From positions 10,307,099 to 10,371,098 of the forward strand of contig JAJHZJ010000311.1 in NCBI GenBank assembly GCA_023548195.1: a stretch of 64,000 nt of DNA, written 5' to 3'. The notes beneath the pieces were generated by a model. The model made no database searches, was not told the origin of the DNA, and saw only the letters and a program-made list of their open reading frames with translations. A program made the translations under genes and the position numbers. The stretch is from Bettongia penicillata ogilbyi (Eukaryota; Chordata; Mammalia; Diprotodontia; Potoroidae). This document shows, piece after piece, positions 35,961 to 46,562 of this stretch; position 1 is the first letter of the stretch; each line of letters starts with the position of its first letter.

Positions 35961-37249
35961 ATACAGTAGGTCAGGTTCTATCACCTCTTTCCTCCTGAGA
36001 TACAGAAAGCCTTCTATATTCTTTTTCATTTCTCCCTACTTCCGCCCTGCTCCAGGGCACTGTAAATAACAACTCAGCATCAGTCAAGGCTCATCCTGGT
36101 CTTCCTTTCCTTCCCCCTCACCAATTTCCAATCTTTCATCCTTTGTCAAAGTATTCTCTGCCTTAGGCTTTCCATTTTGCTTTGGATACCCTCTGTATAT
36201 TCAAATTGGTTTCTGGGTTCCTGAATCCAATGAATAAAGGGTTTTCACAAAGGGGCCTGGGTTAAACTCGTGTTTCAATATCTTTAATTGAGTCAGAGTT
36301 TCAAAGCATATTCCTTTCAACATGTGATAGAATCATTAGTAAATATAGATTTAAGACTGCTGTGGAAAGTTAGGCTAAATTACCTATCACAGTACAGCTG
36401 CTTGGAGAACCCCTCTAAAGGAAAGCCTTTAAACCCGACTACAGCCCTGACATGAGCTAATGATGCTGTTATCACCTGATAATGCATTTCTAGGTGAGCT
36501 AAGTTGTCCAAAGGCCATTGTTTCCTGTGGTGATGATGGCCTTCAGTAGCACAGCCCAATGGGCAGTCTTGAGAGAAATTGGCCTACGCTTAGAAAGAGA
36601 ACTACAATTAATGTGTACTGTTGCTGAAAGGCAGAGAAAATCTCAGGGCTCAACATTTGCCCTAAAGCCATTTTTTCTTCTGCTCTATAAAGCCTTAAAC
36701 CAAATTATTCCTTTAGAAAACCCAGGATCAGGAATTAAACCGTGAGAAACCTGGTCAAGGAGAGAGAGTAGGAAATAGACATAGGTGATGTCATCCTGGG
36801 TCTCTCCCACCTGTTTATTAACTTGGAAACACATGCTTATTTGTCTTTACCACTGCCCAAACTCTGCTTCATCTTCTATTTTTCTTGGCTGCCTTGTTTT
36901 GCTATCTTCTCACTGGATTTTGTATGACTGTTGCTGGAATTCTGATGGCTCTCATTTTATGTCCAAACAGTTCTAGTTTCCCCTCACCATATGGTCATCC
37001 TGATGTTACCATTTGCCTCAATCATCCTTTTTGTAGCTGCTTGAACATCTTAATTGATCTCATGAGCTATGTTAGGGATTTATAACGGGCATCTGTGTAA
37101 TTCCTCTCATACACATGTCCTGAGTCTTTTTTTTTCTGATTGGATATGTATTTCTTATGAAAACTACATATTCCCTGAACTAGATTTCACCTTGGTGATA
37201 ACAAAAATTAGCTTTTGGATACTTAGCAAGGTCCAGGTAGGAAATTATG
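35961..37249. other. Single-copy DNA without a recognised gene
   Basis: No repeat family recognised. 36330-36730 is the least simple part and may be a conserved noncoding element. Short open frames (e.g. 36518-36745, 75 codons) match no family I know. Confidence 0.4.
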
Positions 37250-38010
37250 CTCCATTATTGGCTGATGTAATACTGTTGAGGTCTAGGGGTGCCAGGACCC
37301 TGAATTTCAAGAGGAAGTGATGCAGGTCTTATTTTCAATGACTTTGATTCAAGCCTTCTTAGCCAGAGATAAGGTTTATTAGAACACTGGTCTAGGTGGG
37401 TGAGAGTTTGAGAATCCATCCTATTGTGACACTTGTATTGACAAGCCAGCCACAGTGAAACTGAGCCTTTGTGATGCCAATACAACTGGGCCAGACTCTA
37501 AGGGAGTCCAGGCATATTTATGACTATAGATTTTCAAGGAATCTGAGCAACTCAGTGGGGGCAAGATGGACCCTACACACAGAAAGACTATGGGAAGGAT
37601 CTAGGAGTAGCCAAACAGCCTGGGTGACTGGGAGGTAACAGAGAAGGACCAAGAAGGGCCAGGTGCCCCAGGTGAATGCCAGGGACTTGGGCCACATGGA
37701 AGGGGTTTAAATGGAATCAAGGAGCACTGGTCCAGGGTGGGGCTAGGCACAGACAACAAGGGTCACAGTGGGGGTAGGCACAGACAACAAGGGTCACAGT
37801 GAAAGGATCACTAACGGGGAAGGGTCAGGGGCCCCAGTTAAACATCTGAGCCATGTGAGAAAGTCCAGGGCCTTCTATTGCCGGTGGGGGTGTCCATATC
37901 CCAAAGACATGTTCCCCTCCTATTCCCCATGAATACCTTCTAGTTTTTTGAAGGATTGAAAGCCTTTTATTAAAGAAAATAAAATAAATGAGGGAGGACT
38001 TACATTGTAT
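37250..38010. other. Unclassified GC-richer block, possibly LTR-derived
   Basis: Noticeably richer in G than its surroundings. Contains a 27-bp exact tandem duplication with 31-bp period (37744-37770 and 37775-37801). On the minus strand a TCATAAATAT element near 37520 precedes an AATAAA near 37370, as in an LTR, but no terminal inverted repeat or target duplication was found. Confidence 0.3.
37744..37801. repeat. Two-copy tandem repeat, 31-bp period
   Basis: Two identical 27-bp units starting 'taggcacagacaacaagg', separated by 4 bases. Confidence 0.95.
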
Positions 38011-38027
38011 AAGTTCTCAGAAGGAGA

Positions 38028-38044
38028 CTAAATAGGGAATTCTT
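38028..38044. repeat. Left target-site duplication of HAL1
   Basis: CTAAATAGGGAATTCTT, identical to 40906-40922. The last two Ts could alternatively belong to the element's poly-T. Confidence 0.92.
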
Positions 38045-39096
38045 TTTTTTAATATAAATTTATTTATTTAACTTTTTACATTTATTTTCACAAAATTTTG
38101 GGTTCCAAATTTTCTCCCCATTTATCCCCTCCCCCCACTCCAATACACCGAGCATTCTAATTTCCCCTATCACCAATCTGCCCTCTCTTCTATCATCCCT
38201 CCCTTCTCTTCTCCCCATCTTCTCTTTTGTCCTGTAGGGCCAGATGACTTTCTATTCCCCATTAACTGTATTTCTTATTTCCTAGTAGCAACAACAATAC
38301 TCAACAGTTGTTCCTAAAACTTTGAGTTCCAAATTCTCCCCATCCCTCCCTCCCCACCCATTCCCTTTGGGAAGGCAGGCAATTCAATATAGGCCACATC
38401 TGTGTAGTTTTGCAAATGACTTTGATAACAGTCGTGTTGTGTAAGACTAACTGTATTTCCCTCCCTCCTATTCTGCCCCCCATTGTTTCTATTCTGTCTT
38501 TTGATCCTGTCCCTTCCCGAGTGTTGACTTCAAATTGCTCCCTTCTCCCATTGCCCTCCCTTCCATATTCCCTCCCTCCCTGCTTATCTCCTTCTCCCCC
38601 ACTTTCCTGTACTATAAGATAGGTTTTCATACCAAATGAGTGTGCATTTTACTCCTTCCTTTAGTCGAATGTGATGAGGGTAAACTTCATGTTTTTTTCT
38701 CAGCTCTCCTCTTTTTCCCTCCACTAAAAAGTCTCCTGCTTGCCTCTTGAATGAGATATAATTTACCCCATTCCATTTCACCCTCTCTCCTCCCACTACA
38801 TTTCTCTCTCACCATTTACCTTAATTTCTTTTAAGATATGGTCCCATCCTATTCAATTCACTCTGTGCTCTCTGTCTCTGTGTGTGCGTGCATGTGTGTA
38901 TGTGTGTGTGCGTGCACGCATGTACATGTGTGTGTGCATGTGTGTGTGTACATCTGTGTGTGGTCCCACCAACTACCCAGATACTGAAACATTTTAAGAG
39001 TCACAAATATTGTCTTTCCATGTAGGAATGTAAACAGTTCACCTTTGGTAAGTCCCTTATGTCTTCTCTTTGCTGTTTACTTTTTCATGCTTCTTC
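38045..39096 (-). other. HAL1 3'UTR
   Basis: No coding frame of significance. Contains a GT-rich stretch at 38877-38962 with scattered CpGs (GTGCGTGCACGC-like, Z-DNA prone) and long C/T-rich (purine-rich in element orientation) segments at 38105-38220 and 38330-38600, as in mammalian L1 3'UTRs. Confidence 0.75.
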
Positions 39097-40171
39097 TCAT
39101 TCTTGTGTTTGAAAGTCAAATTTTCTTTTCAGCTCTGGTCTTTTCATCAAGAATGCTTGAAAGTCCTTGATTTCATTGAAAGACCATATTTTCCCCTGAA
39201 GTATTATACTCAGTTTTGCTGGGTAGGTGATTCTTGGTTTGAGTCCTAGTTCCTTTTCGATCCCTTAATGTAGAAGCTGCTAGATCTTGTGTTATCTTGC
39301 TTGTATTTCCACAATACTGGAATTATTTCTTTCTAGCTGCTTGCAATATTTTCTCCTTGACCTGGGAACTCTGGAATTTGGCCACAATGTTCCTAGGAGT
39401 TTCTCTTTTTGGATCACTTTCAGGCAGTGATCGATGGATTCCTTCAATACTTATTTTGCCCTCTGGTTCTAGAATATCAGGACAGTTTTCCTTGATAATT
39501 TCATAAAAGATAATGTCTAGAGTCTTTTTTTGATCATGACTTTCAGGTAGTCCCATAATTTTTAATTTGTCTCTCCTGGATCTATTTTCCAAGTCAGTTG
39601 TTTTTCCAATGAGATATTTCACATTCTCTTCCATTTTTTCATTCTTTTGGTTTTGTTTTATGATTTCTTGGTTTCTCAGAAAGTCATTAGACTCCTTCTG
39701 TTCCATTCTAATCTTGAGAGAACTATTTTGTTCAGTGAGCTTTTGAACCTCTTTTTCCATTTGGCTTATTCTGCTTTTGAAAGCATTCTTCTCCTCATTG
39801 GCTTTTTGAACCTCTTTTGCCAATTGAGTGAGCCTATTTTTCAAGGTGTTACTTTCTTCAGCATTTTTGTGGGTCTCCTTTAGCAAGGTATTGACCAGTT
39901 TTTCATGCTTTTCTTGCATCTCTCTCATTTCTCTTCCCAGTTTTTCCTCCACCTGTCCAACTTGATTTTCAAAATCCTTTTTGAGCTCTTCCATGGCCTG
40001 AGCCCACCAGACACCCACCTTGGATGTCTGGGATAGAGAGACCCCGACCTCCACATCCTTCCCTGATGGCAAGCATTGTACTTCTTCATCAGAAATGAAG
40101 GGAGGAAGGAACATCTCTTCCCTAAGAAAGTAGCTCTCTATGGTCTTATTTTGCTTCCTTTTTCTGGACAT
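39097..40171 (-). pseudogene. L1/HAL1 ORF1p, broken by one nonsense codon and one frameshift
   Basis: ORF1p is the RNA-binding trimeric chaperone that coats LINE RNA in cytoplasmic particles. The frame opens with MSRKRKQNKT at 40171 and stays open for 282 codons. Residues 1-55 are a variable, basic-start N-terminus. Residues about 57-190 are Glu/Lys/Gln-rich with heptad-like spacing, the predicted coiled coil. The RRM starts near 192 with DLENRSRRDKLKIMGLPE, very like ORF1p of other mammals. A TAA at 39325-39323 interrupts the frame directly after KILQAARKK. Reading through it, the C-terminal domain continues in the same frame (ITQDLAASTLRDRK). It then shifts by one frame near 39225-39240 into RITYPAKLSI and KIWSFNEIKDF, ending at a TGA at 39099-39097. 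Full coding length would be near 357 codons, about that of human ORF1p. Only two lesions suggest a moderately young insertion. Non-functional as it stands. Confidence 0.93.
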
Positions 40172-40905
40172 TTTCCCAGCCAGTTACTTGACTTCTGAGA
40201 TTCCTCTCCACCCCTGCCTAGATCTGCCCAGCCAGTGCTTGGGGTCTGAGATTCAAATGCTGCTTCCCAGCCTCAGGGCTTTCCGGGGCAAGAGCAGTTG
40301 CTATTCAATGTGAGCTTAAGTTCTGGTGCTCAGGTAGAGGCAAGACTGTCTCCCAGGCTCAGTTCCCTCAGGGGGTTTATGCAGAGACCTTCAGTAATGA
40401 AGCGGGTGGGGGAAGGGCCACCTCCCAGGCTCAGTTCCCTCAGGGGGTTTATGCAGAGACCTTCTGTAATGGCGCTCCTGTCTGCTCGGGGAGTTCCGGG
40501 CCTCTGCCGCTGCCTCTGCCACTGCCTCCTGAGGGGGCTCGAGTCACAGAGACACCCTGCTCCCCTCTCAGTCAGCCCAGAAGTCTCTCTCACTGACCTG
40601 TAGTGTCTGTGAGTGAAGGGACCTTCCTGGCCGCCCGGAGATTCTGTCCCTGAAGCCTGCTCAGATCTGCTCCGCAGGTGCCATGGCCAGGGCAGCACAG
40701 GGGTGGGCTCCACTGTCCGCAGCACGACAAACCCCTGGGGACGGCTCTCCAGGGCTCTCTAGAATGGAAATCTCTTCCACTGCGTTGGTGCACGCTTTCT
40801 CTGCTCCAGAATTTGTGGGGAGTTCTTTTTACAGGAAATTTATGGGCTGTGGATTTGGAGCTAGCATACGTGAGTCTTTCTACTCCACCATCTTGGCTCC
40901 TCCTC
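40172..40905 (-). promoter_or_regulatory. HAL1/L1 5'UTR with internal promoter region
   Basis: GC- and CpG-rich compared with the window, as expected for the internal RNA polymerase II promoter that LINE-1 elements carry. Starts 'ggaggaggagccaagatgg'; this GCCAAGATGG motif is a YY1-type site (core CAAGATGG) as found at the start of other mammalian L1s. Contains two copies of a ~50-bp unit with a 72-bp period (40350-40400 and 40422-40471), i.e. short tandem monomers. Promoter activity is inferred from family knowledge. Confidence 0.75.
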
Positions 40906-40922
40906 CTAAATAGGGAATTCTT
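40906..40922. repeat. Right target-site duplication of HAL1
   Basis: Identical to 38028-38044. Confidence 0.92.
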
Positions 40923-41126
40923 ATGTAATTACACTGCACCCCCATATATAAGAATATGGACATTTTCAGTATTATTTTGTATTCTGATTCAGAGCTGAAG
41001 GGTTTGGCACTAGGGGATGATGCAGCAGATCCTCTGGACCCACCGGATTGCAGTAGGGGTAAAGAGATGGCACTGAAAATCTTTCTGTCTGTCTATGTGT
41101 TTCTGTCACTCTATATCCCCTTTTCT

Positions 41127-41252
41127 CCTTTCCTTCCTTCCTTCCTTCCTTCCTTCCTTCCTTCCTTCCTTCCTTCCTTCCTTCCTTCCTTCCTTCCTTC
41201 CTTCCTTCCTTCCTTCCTCCCTTCCTTCCTTCCTTCCATCCTTCTTTCCTTT
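41127..41252. repeat. (CTTC)n microsatellite
   Basis: About 30 CTTC units with one CTCCC interruption near 41218. Open frames on both strands are artefacts. Confidence 0.97.
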
Positions 41253-41756
41253 CTCTGCAGGGGGTGCCATCATATTCAGCGCAGATTGTGCTCAAGCCTA
41301 TGAAGTCTGAAGTAAAGAAGGCTATAATAGGGCTATAGAAGGAAAAATTAGTTTCTAACATTTCCCCATGCATGATGTTTATGGCAAAGATGGCGGGCAC
41401 ATTCTAATTCATAAATTTATTCATCTGGCACATAAATGATCATCTCTTGAAAGTTTGCTCAGGAAAGTTCTACCCTGATGAATTCTTGTGGCATAAATGA
41501 GACACTGGACTATTATAAGCTATGCCAGCAGGGGCACAGCTCTGACAGACCCTACAACCTGGAGGGGTTTGAGTAGAGGCCCAGGGATAGACTGGGATAG
41601 AGACTATTTTCTGAAGCCTCTCCTCGCCAAGTTTAGAGCTACCCATCATCAGGTTGGCTGAAAAGGAATGACATTTTTTTGGCCCAAGCAACTCACAAAG
41701 CTTGGGCCAAAAAATGCTAGCTATTATAAAATGGGAAAGATTTAGGAAGAGCAATA

Positions 41757-41848
41757 AATGAATAAAAAATATTTATTAAGTACTTGCCATGTACCAACTA
41801 TTGCACTAAGCCTAGGGATACAGTTTTGCTTTCAAGGAGCCTATACTC
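41757..41848 (-). repeat. L2 3' end, antisense, target of an L1 insertion
   Basis: 'tattaagtacttgccatgta', 'actattgcactaagcctagg', 'ttcaaggagcctatactc'. It continues beyond the inserted L1 at 42376. Confidence 0.8.
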
Positions 41849-42375
41849 TTTTTTTTTTTTTTTTTTTTTTAATTTTATTTTTTTTAATGTTTTACAATCA
41901 TTTCCTTAAAGTTAAGATTTTATTCCCCCCACCCTTCCCTCAATACCCCCCTCCCTCCCCATGACAGCATACAATTCTGTTTAGGTTCTACATATACTTT
42001 CCTATTGAGCACATTTTCACTATATTCATGCTATGTAGTCAAACTAAAATAAATGGAAGAAATCATATAACAAATCAACACATATTACACTGAAACCCAC
42101 CCACACACAAACATGATCTGCTACATTCTGCAAGTGGCTTCCACATTTCTTTCTCTGAGTGTGGAAGGCGTTTTGCCTTTGAAGACCGACATTAGGATTT
42201 TTTTTTTTTTTCCTCAGTAAGTTCTTGTGTTATTACAAAGTTCCAAGTCTACCAGAAGAAACTCTCGCACACTGTGGTCGTTGCTGTGCACAAAGTTCTC
42301 CTGGTTCTGCTCCTTTCGCTCAGCATCAGATCATATAAGTCCTTCCAGGCCTCCCTGAAGTCTTCTTGTTCCTCA
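41849..42375 (-). mobile_element. 5'-truncated L1 insertion (527 bp), antisense
   Basis: Poly-T (the poly-A tail) at 41849-41871, then the L1 3'UTR and the last part of ORF2 ('ttctgctcctttcgctcag', 'agatcatataagtccttcc'). Flanked by a perfect 16-bp target duplication, CAAGGAGCCTATACTC, at 41833-41848 and 42376-42391. Severe 5' truncation is typical of L1. Confidence 0.95.
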
Positions 42376-42392
42376 CAAGGAGCCTATACTCA

Positions 42393-43897
42393 AGTGAGTA
42401 TTTCCATTTGGAAAGTCACAAGGATTGTCAGTGGAGCAGTAGAAGATTTAGGTGACTCACCTTTTACAAAAACAATGGAAGTATCAGTTTGATTGCAGTT
42501 CCAAGAGGAAGTTGGTACAAGGCTGAGAGAAACATTTATGAAAGTGTCAGGATGGGTGGATTATGATGCATCCTATGAGGTGGGCTAGATAAAAACATAT
42601 CCTTGTATTCATCCACCCACCAATCAAGACAATCTGGGCCCAGGGCAGGAGTTTCAAAGTCAAGTTCTGAAGTTTCCTCAGCCCTCTGGAATTATACTAG
42701 TATCAGTAATAGTAGTATATTATATTACAGATTAGATAGATTATCATCTATGTCTCCATCTATGGATAAGGCCATTTCTGATTGACATGATATAAGTCTG
42801 GGGAGTTCTACAGAGGCAAAAGAAAATGCACTTGTGGTTAACACAATGACTGCTTTATAACAGAAGATATTACTTCATTTAAAAAAATGCATCTCTACAA
42901 ACTACTGCTTGCCACATAATTAATGCTTATTGGTTGGTCAGGTCAGGTTTTAGCCCACTTTTTATATGACTGAATGCAGGGAGGGAGATGGAATGGCAAT
43001 CGGAAGAAGAGACTAAGACATTGGGGAAGAAAGTACCGAGGCCCACCAATCTGAGTCTAGCTTACAACTGCAACTGCTTACAGAGTCAGGAGTTGAGAGA
43101 CTAGCTGCTGCTTTAATGTTTAGGAAGAAAGTTACTAGTCTGTGGAGTTGGTCTAACCATTCTAACTATTCCTGTTTACCCGATCTGAGCAGAAGCTGAT
43201 CTGAAACTTAGTTTGATCAACAATGTTTTTCATTTCTCTGTAAATAATTTGAATTGCTTTGCCTGGTATTTGGTATAAAAAGTTACAAAAGTCAAGGTAT
43301 GAGCCCTTGTCCAAAGGTAGCAGGCTTTCTCCTGGATGGGGCCGAAGTCAGATTAAGGAAGAGAATACTTATTTTTATTTTTGATTTAAAAAATAAATCA
43401 TTAGTATTTTTGTTTTGTTTTGGATAGACTTACCAAAAGGCAGAATTAAACTGATTTTGAAGTTTTCCTTTTTTCCTACTAAGGTTAAACATGAGTCAGA
43501 GCATCATTTTTTTCTTTCTCTCTGTTGCTGAGTAATCACATGTCCAGAAAAATACAAGGACTTCTTATCCAAAGTGACCAAGTGCTGAGACAGCCTATTA
43601 GTCAACTGGAAGCCAAGGAAGTCAGTATGAGCATGCTCCATCACATGTTCCACCCTCCAATATTTTCTGTCCTCAAAAAATCAGCGAGGATGTACCTGGC
43701 ACCTTTCCCATGGGAATTCAAGAGTGGTCCTTTCAAAGAGTCCCACAATGCCTTCCAATGAAGAGTCTAAACTAGTTTATGTAGCCGGATTCTTATGCAG
43801 TTCTCCAAAATTAACAGTCCTTGGGGACTAGAGACAAGAAACACCTCCAAATAAAATTTTACAAAAAGCCCAAGTTATTTTATATAGCATAATTAAG
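42393..43897. other. Single-copy DNA without a recognised gene
   Basis: No repeat I can name. A 78-codon plus-strand frame at 43525-43761 starts MLSNHMSRKIQ and matches no known family. Possibly old repeat remnants. Confidence 0.4.
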
Positions 43898-43898
43898 G

Positions 43899-44270
43899 GT
43901 ACCATTAGTGTAGTGGAGAGCTGGTCCTCAGCCTAGGAAGACTTAGACCAGTGGTGAGGAACCTATAACTTCCAGGCCACATGTGGTCTTCTAGGTCCTT
44001 GGGTGTGGTCTTTTGACTGAGTCCAAGTTTCACAGAGCAAATTCTTTTATTAGGGGGATTTGTTCTGTGAAGTTTGGACTCAATCAAAGTCCTGCACTTG
44101 AGGACCTAGAGGTCCACACGTGGCTTTGAGGCATTAGGTTCCCTTTGCTCTATGCTGCTAGGGAGGTAATTTATTCTTTCAAAACCTGAGGCAACTCTCT
44201 CATTATAATTTGCAGATGTGGTACCTATCTGCTTTAGAAGAGGGATTTTCCTGCCTCTAATCACAGCAGA
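43899..44270 (+). repeat. tRNA-derived marsupial SINE, split by a hAT-like element
   Basis: Left part 'ttagtgtagtggagagctgg' and 'cctaggaagacttag'; right part 'tgaggcaactctctcattat', 'ataatttgcagatg', 'gtacctatctgctttagaag'. The same family as 31612-31815. The middle is displaced by the palindromic element. Confidence 0.7.
43949..44155. mobile_element. Near-palindromic nonautonomous DNA transposon (hAT-like MITE)
   Basis: Starts CAGTGGTGAGGAACCT (hAT-type terminus CAGNGGTN). The two arms (about 43949-44045 and 44060-44155) are reverse complements with roughly 80% identity over about 90 bases, meeting near 44050. Shared arm segments include GAGTCCAA, TTCACAGA and CTAGGTCCT. The 8-bp target duplication expected for hAT is not clear. 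Transcribed RNA would fold into one long hairpin. Confidence 0.75.
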
Positions 44271-44640
44271 GATTACTGCTTATTTAGTACTTTTAAAAGA
44301 CTTTGCCTACCTAATCAATAGGAAAAAAGGGAAAAAATGAAATAAAACAAGAAAGTAAAGGTGGAAGACAAAGGAAAAAAGAAGGAAATTCTAGTCCCAA
44401 GTTAAGCACCTTGAATAAATGGGGCTCTCCTCACTAGTATTTGGGACCTGGGCTTGACTGGAAGTCACCTCATCAGCTTCAGATTAAAAAGTAACCTATC
44501 ATGAGTGAAAATATCTGCACATATTCTTTAAGCCCACAGGATGATCCATTTAGAGGTTCTGACAAACTTCTCCAGATATCTCTTCAATATTGAGTCATAC
44601 TAAAATATCTATAAAGATAAATATATACATAATATTTGCC

Positions 44641-44838
44641 ATGGTGTCAGGGGACATGAGTTCAAATCCAGTCTCTAACACTTGTTAGTTGTATAACCCT
44701 GGGCAAATCACTTAACCCTATTTTCCTTAGTTTCCTCAACTGTAAAATGAGCTGGTGAAGGAAATGGCAAACTGCTCCAGCACCTTTACCAACAAGTGGG
44801 GGTCCTTGAATAGGCAGACACAACTGACAACAACAAAC
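44641..44838 (+). repeat. RTE-tailed CORE-SINE, 5' head missing
   Basis: 'catgagttcaaatccagtc', 'ctgggcaaatcacttaaccc', 'gaaatggcaaactgctccag', tail 'acacaactgacaacaacaaa'. Confidence 0.85.
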
Positions 44839-46019
44839 CAAAATATACATAGGGTGATGCCACTGGAGATGCAGACCAAAAATAATTGAATAAATAAACT
44901 CCTTCTGGGTCCTGGCAAACATGATACACCTAATACTTTTTCGATGAATCCCTGCCAATGCATAGGCCAATCCAAATAGAGCTTCATATTCTCTAATGAT
45001 GGGAGAAACAGATTCAGTTCAAAAGAAAATAAACAAAGCTTGATGAGCTCCAAACTGGTGTGGAGACCTCAAAGGGAATTAAGCACCTGGAATTGATTGG
45101 AATCAGCCCTGCAAATCTCTCATAATTAATATTAAGAAAACATTGATGAGCCCAAGTGCATCAATGCCCTCAAAGAAGGGACCATCTGCTCTGGACCTAG
45201 GCACACTGTTCAACTATCTAGACAAGAGAAATCAAACATATGGGACAAACATACGAATCAAACATGCAACTGAGTCCTGAAGCCAGATTAAAATGTAATA
45301 GAAAAAATATTTAACAAAATAAATAAATCAAGTGCAATAAAATATAGATAATATCATTTCAAAGCTAAGTCAATATGCTGTCTATGGAGATCCTTATTTT
45401 TCAAAATGGCACCCCTCATTTTTATTTGAGTTTGATATCACAGATCCAGACCATGTTCAGGCCTGAAGGGGCCTGAACTCTAATGAAAGGGCTTAGGTTG
45501 CCTCTGTCTCACACTCTTTGGTACATTCTATTTCCACCTAGACACCCTAGGGACAAATTGCTTAAAAATTAGATTTTTGGCTTATATCTAGGTCTACACA
45601 AACAGGAAAATAAAAAAGTTTATTGTACAATGTAAATCATGTAAGGGACAGGTATTTATCTCCTATACAAAGAAGAAACACTAAAGCACAAAAGACTCAC
45701 ATATATGTGTGTATATATATATATGTATGTATGAATGTATATATTTCACACAATTTCAATAAAATGCAATTCAGTAACAAATTATAGGAAAACTACTCTT
45801 TAGAGCTCATCAGAAAGTAAAGTAGTATCTGGGGTTGCGGATTAGGCATTTCTTATTTTACTTAAATTCTATACTATCCAAACAATTTTGATATGTGTCT
45901 ACCATTAAATTTAACTAGACAGGCTAATCCTCACACTGGCCGTTGTTTTCTCTGATGTAAAAACTTGCTTTGCCCCCTGCCAGCTCCTCTTGTTGGACCC
46001 AGGACCTCCATATTTGATC
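44839..46019. other. Single-copy DNA, nothing recognised
   Basis: No gene or repeat family recognised apart from a short TA/TG patch near 45700-45740. Two overlapping minus-strand frames near 44662-45053 partly cover the SINE and are not genes. Confidence 0.4.
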
Positions 46020-46225
46020 AAATATATCTATCAGCAAGTATTTATTGAGCACTTTCTATGGCAGCAACTGTCTTAGCTGCTATGGATACAAAGACCAAAA
46101 TGGAACAATCCCTTCTTTTTGAAAATACAAAACATATAATGTTTATATACACAATCACAAATAAATGTCACACTAACAATTACTATTAGATTTTGAGATT
46201 TTGGTCATGAATTCATTTGATAATT
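46020..46225 (-). repeat. L2 3' end, antisense
   Basis: 'tatttattgagcactttcta', 'actgtcttagctgctatgg', 'gatacaaagaccaaaatgg'. Confidence 0.8.
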
Positions 46226-46229
46226 ACTT

Positions 46230-46524
46230 ATTGAATGTCATCTATCTATCTTTCTATACACTTTTTATACATATAGACACATACTAAATATTATATATGT
46301 ATACATACATACCTAGATCGATAGATATATCAAGATATATATATATATTCTTATATATAGAGATATATGTATATACATATATATCCTTAGTATCTTTAGT
46401 GTGTATTCCATGTAACCTTGGTGTCTATTTTATTTATCATTTATCTATCTCTGGATATATCCATATTTAATATCTATCTATCTATCTATATCTATCTATA
46501 TCTATCTATATATATATATCCATC

Positions 46525-46562
<38 letters not shown>
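46230..46562. repeat. (ATCT)n / (TA)n compound microsatellite
   Basis: Degenerate TA-rich from 46230. Cleaner (ATCT)n and (TA)n from 46470 to 46562, with at least 12 uninterrupted TA units at the right end. Confidence 0.92.

Larger units (their letters stand above)
38045..40905 (-). mobile_element. Complete half-L1 (HAL1-like) retrotransposon
   Basis: A 2.86-kb insertion bounded by a 17-bp target duplication. In its own orientation it has an L1-type 5'UTR (40905-40172, starting 'gccaagatggtggagtag'), one L1 ORF1 (40171-39097), about 1.05 kb of 3'UTR (39096-38045), and an L1-like end ('ggggagaaaatttggaac', 'aaataaatgt') with an A-rich tail. There is no ORF2 sequence at all, although the 5' end is intact. 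This matches the HAL1 family: L1 derivatives that kept ORF1, lost ORF2, and depend on reverse transcriptase supplied by full L1. Its 3' end is similar to that of the L1 at 17172-18125, consistent with recognition by the same machinery. An internal deletion of one ordinary L1 copy is the alternative. Confidence 0.88.

Noticed and set aside
39323..40171. Host coiled-coil protein gene
   Set aside because: The sequence is L1 ORF1p (RRM motif RSRRDKLKIMGLPE, L1 5'UTR upstream, target duplications), so it is retrotransposon-derived.
40298..40998. Several overlapping 67-131-codon frames on both strands
   Set aside because: They lie in the GC-rich HAL1 5'UTR, where stop codons are sparse; no L1 ORF0 or other known product could be recognised.
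40956..41400. Frames with SFLP or GRKE repeats
   Set aside because: (CTTC)n microsatellite translation.
43525..43761. 78-codon frame as a possible gene
   Set aside because: No similarity recognised and no promoter or splice context; length is within chance expectation.
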